NCBI GenBank assembly: GCA_023393155.1
Contig: JAEWML010000081.1
Span: 1-14,721, forward strand
Direction of reading: 5' to 3'
Length of the DNA stretch: 14,721 bases
Source: Bacillota bacterium
Lineage (GTDB): Bacteria > Bacillota > Clostridia > Oscillospirales > Oscillospiraceae
The position numbers were made by a program, and so were the translations under genes. The notes beneath the pieces are model-generated. The model made no database searches and had not been told where the DNA came from. It saw nothing but the letters and a program-made list of their open reading frames with translations. Of this stretch, positions 13,951 to 14,721 are shown one piece after another; positions within the stretch are counted from its first letter, which is position 1; every line of letters begins with the position of its first letter.

Positions 13951-13987
13951 AAAGACGGACAGAACTTAAAATTCTGCCCGTCTTTTT
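13951..13987 (-). terminator. Terminator or attenuator between the TRAP permease and ADH-B
   Basis: AAAGACGGACAGAA (13951-13964) pairs with TTCTGCCCGTCTTT (13972-13985). On the minus-strand RNA the single mismatch becomes a G-U pair, so the stem is continuous over 14 pairs with a 7-base loop. The U-tail is interrupted (UUUGUUU), so termination may be partial. The 40 bp between it and ADH-B has no convincing promoter, which favours read-through. Confidence 0.72.
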
Positions 13988-13993
13988 TGAGAA

Positions 13994-14721
13994 TCAGCCG
14001 AAGAGCAGAGTCGGCAGGAATGTGGAAACCGGGGGCACAAAGATACACAGCAGAACGATGATAAACACCGCCGCCAGATAGGGCATCAGATATTTCAGAG
14101 TATCCTTGAGCTTCACCTCCGCAATGCCGATGGTAATGAACAGTACGCCGCCCACAGGAGGCGTTACGCCCGCGTACACCAAAGTAATGACCATCACCAA
14201 AGCAAACTGGATGGGGTCAATCCCATACTGCGCGGCAACGGGCAGCAGAATCGGTGCAACAATGATCGTTGCGGCAATGGTCTCTATGAACATGCCCACA
14301 AGGAGCAGGAACAGCACCAGCAGGATTAGGATCATGTACTTGTTGTCTGTGATGCCGGTCAGGAAGGAAATCACCGCCTGCGGCACCTTGGCAAAGGCCA
14401 CCAGGAAGCTAAAAATGGCTGCGCCCGCGACGATCAGCAAAGACATGGCGGTCATACCGGCGGACTTCTGGAAAATCCTAGGAATATCTGGCAGAGTAAA
14501 CTCTTTGTAGACAAACATGCCCACAAAGAACGCGTACACAACTGCGATGGCGCCCGCTTCGGTGGGGGTAAAGATACCGCCCACAATGCCGCCGATGATG
14601 ATAATGGGCATAATGATGGCCCAGACGGCCTCTTTCAAAGCGACCCATATCTCTCTCAGGCCGCATCTTTTCTCGCCCTTAATGCCCATCTTCTTTGCAT
14701 AAAAATAGGTCAGGACCATGA
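13994..14721 (-). CDS. TRAP transporter large permease, DctM family (C-terminal 241 residues, cut by window edge)
   Basis: The visible part is a very hydrophobic protein with about seven membrane helices, belonging to the large membrane subunit of a tripartite ATP-independent periplasmic (TRAP) transporter. These systems import organic acids, sugar acids, ectoine, sialic acid or sulfonates with a sodium gradient and a separate solute-binding protein. Recognisable segments are IIIGGIVGGIFTPTEAGAIA (about 40-59), LLLVGMFIETIAATIIVAPI (about 138-157) and VYAGVTPPVGGVLFITIGIA (about 181-200). These are typical of the DctM family. It ends normally with FLPTLLFG. About half of a usual 425-430 aa protein is missing upstream, together with the expected DctQ and DctP genes. 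It probably belongs with the dehydrogenase/transketolase operon, although a hairpin separates them. Confidence 0.95.
   Translation of the reverse strand, partial: MVLTYFYAKKMGIKGEKRCGLREIWVALKEAVWAIIMPIIIIGGIVGGIFTPTEAGAIAVVYAFFVGMFVYKEFTLPDIPRIFQKSAGMTAMSLLIVAGAAIFSFLVAFAKVPQAVISFLTGITDNKYMILILLVLFLLLVGMFIETIAATIIVAPILLPVAAQYGIDPIQFALVMVITLVYAGVTPPVGGVLFITIGIAEVKLKDTLKYLMPYLAAVFIIVLLCIFVPPVSTFLPTLLFG

Overview
The window looks like chromosomal DNA from a GC-rich, spore-forming-type Clostridia member, most likely Oscillospiraceae (Flavonifractor/Intestinimonas/Oscillibacter-like). This placement is inferred from the division-gene order, the clostridial coaD-adjacent coiled-coil gene, the SpoVD-like PASTA penicillin-binding protein and the GC-rich codon use; no 16S gene is present. 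Every supported gene is on the minus strand, so transcription runs from high to low coordinates. No tRNA, rRNA, IS element, phage gene or CRISPR array was seen.

Region 1 (1-5520) is the start of the division and cell wall (dcw) cluster, in transcription order: promoter, MraZ operator, mraZ, rsmH, a 57-aa DUF6440-like gene, an FtsL-like gene, ftsI/spoVD and murE (cut by the window edge). The mraZ leader has a clear sigma-A-type promoter (TTGCAA, 17 bp, TATACT). Just downstream are four in-register 10-bp repeats that look like the autoregulatory MraZ operator.

Region 2 (5634-8336) is a housekeeping operon: rarD-like permease, rsmD, coaD and a coiled-coil protein of unknown function. It runs from a good sigma-A promoter (TTGAAA, 17 bp, TACAAT) to a 44-bp perfectly palindromic terminator. 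The genes overlap or nearly touch.

Region 3 (8564-14721) is an accessory catabolic operon: the C-terminal part of a TRAP transporter large permease (cut by the window edge), an internal terminator-like hairpin, a zinc alcohol dehydrogenase, the N- and C-terminal halves of a split transketolase, an iron-type alcohol dehydrogenase of the 4-hydroxybutyrate dehydrogenase group, a second zinc alcohol dehydrogenase and a final terminator. The layout suggests uptake of a small organic acid, sugar acid, polyol or sulfonate. It would be oxidised to a ketose-like compound, cleaved by two-carbon transfer, and the remaining aldehyde reduced to regenerate NAD+. The actual substrate cannot be read from the sequence. 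This operon is the least explained part of the window; the dcw and coaD regions are conventional apart from some regulatory details.
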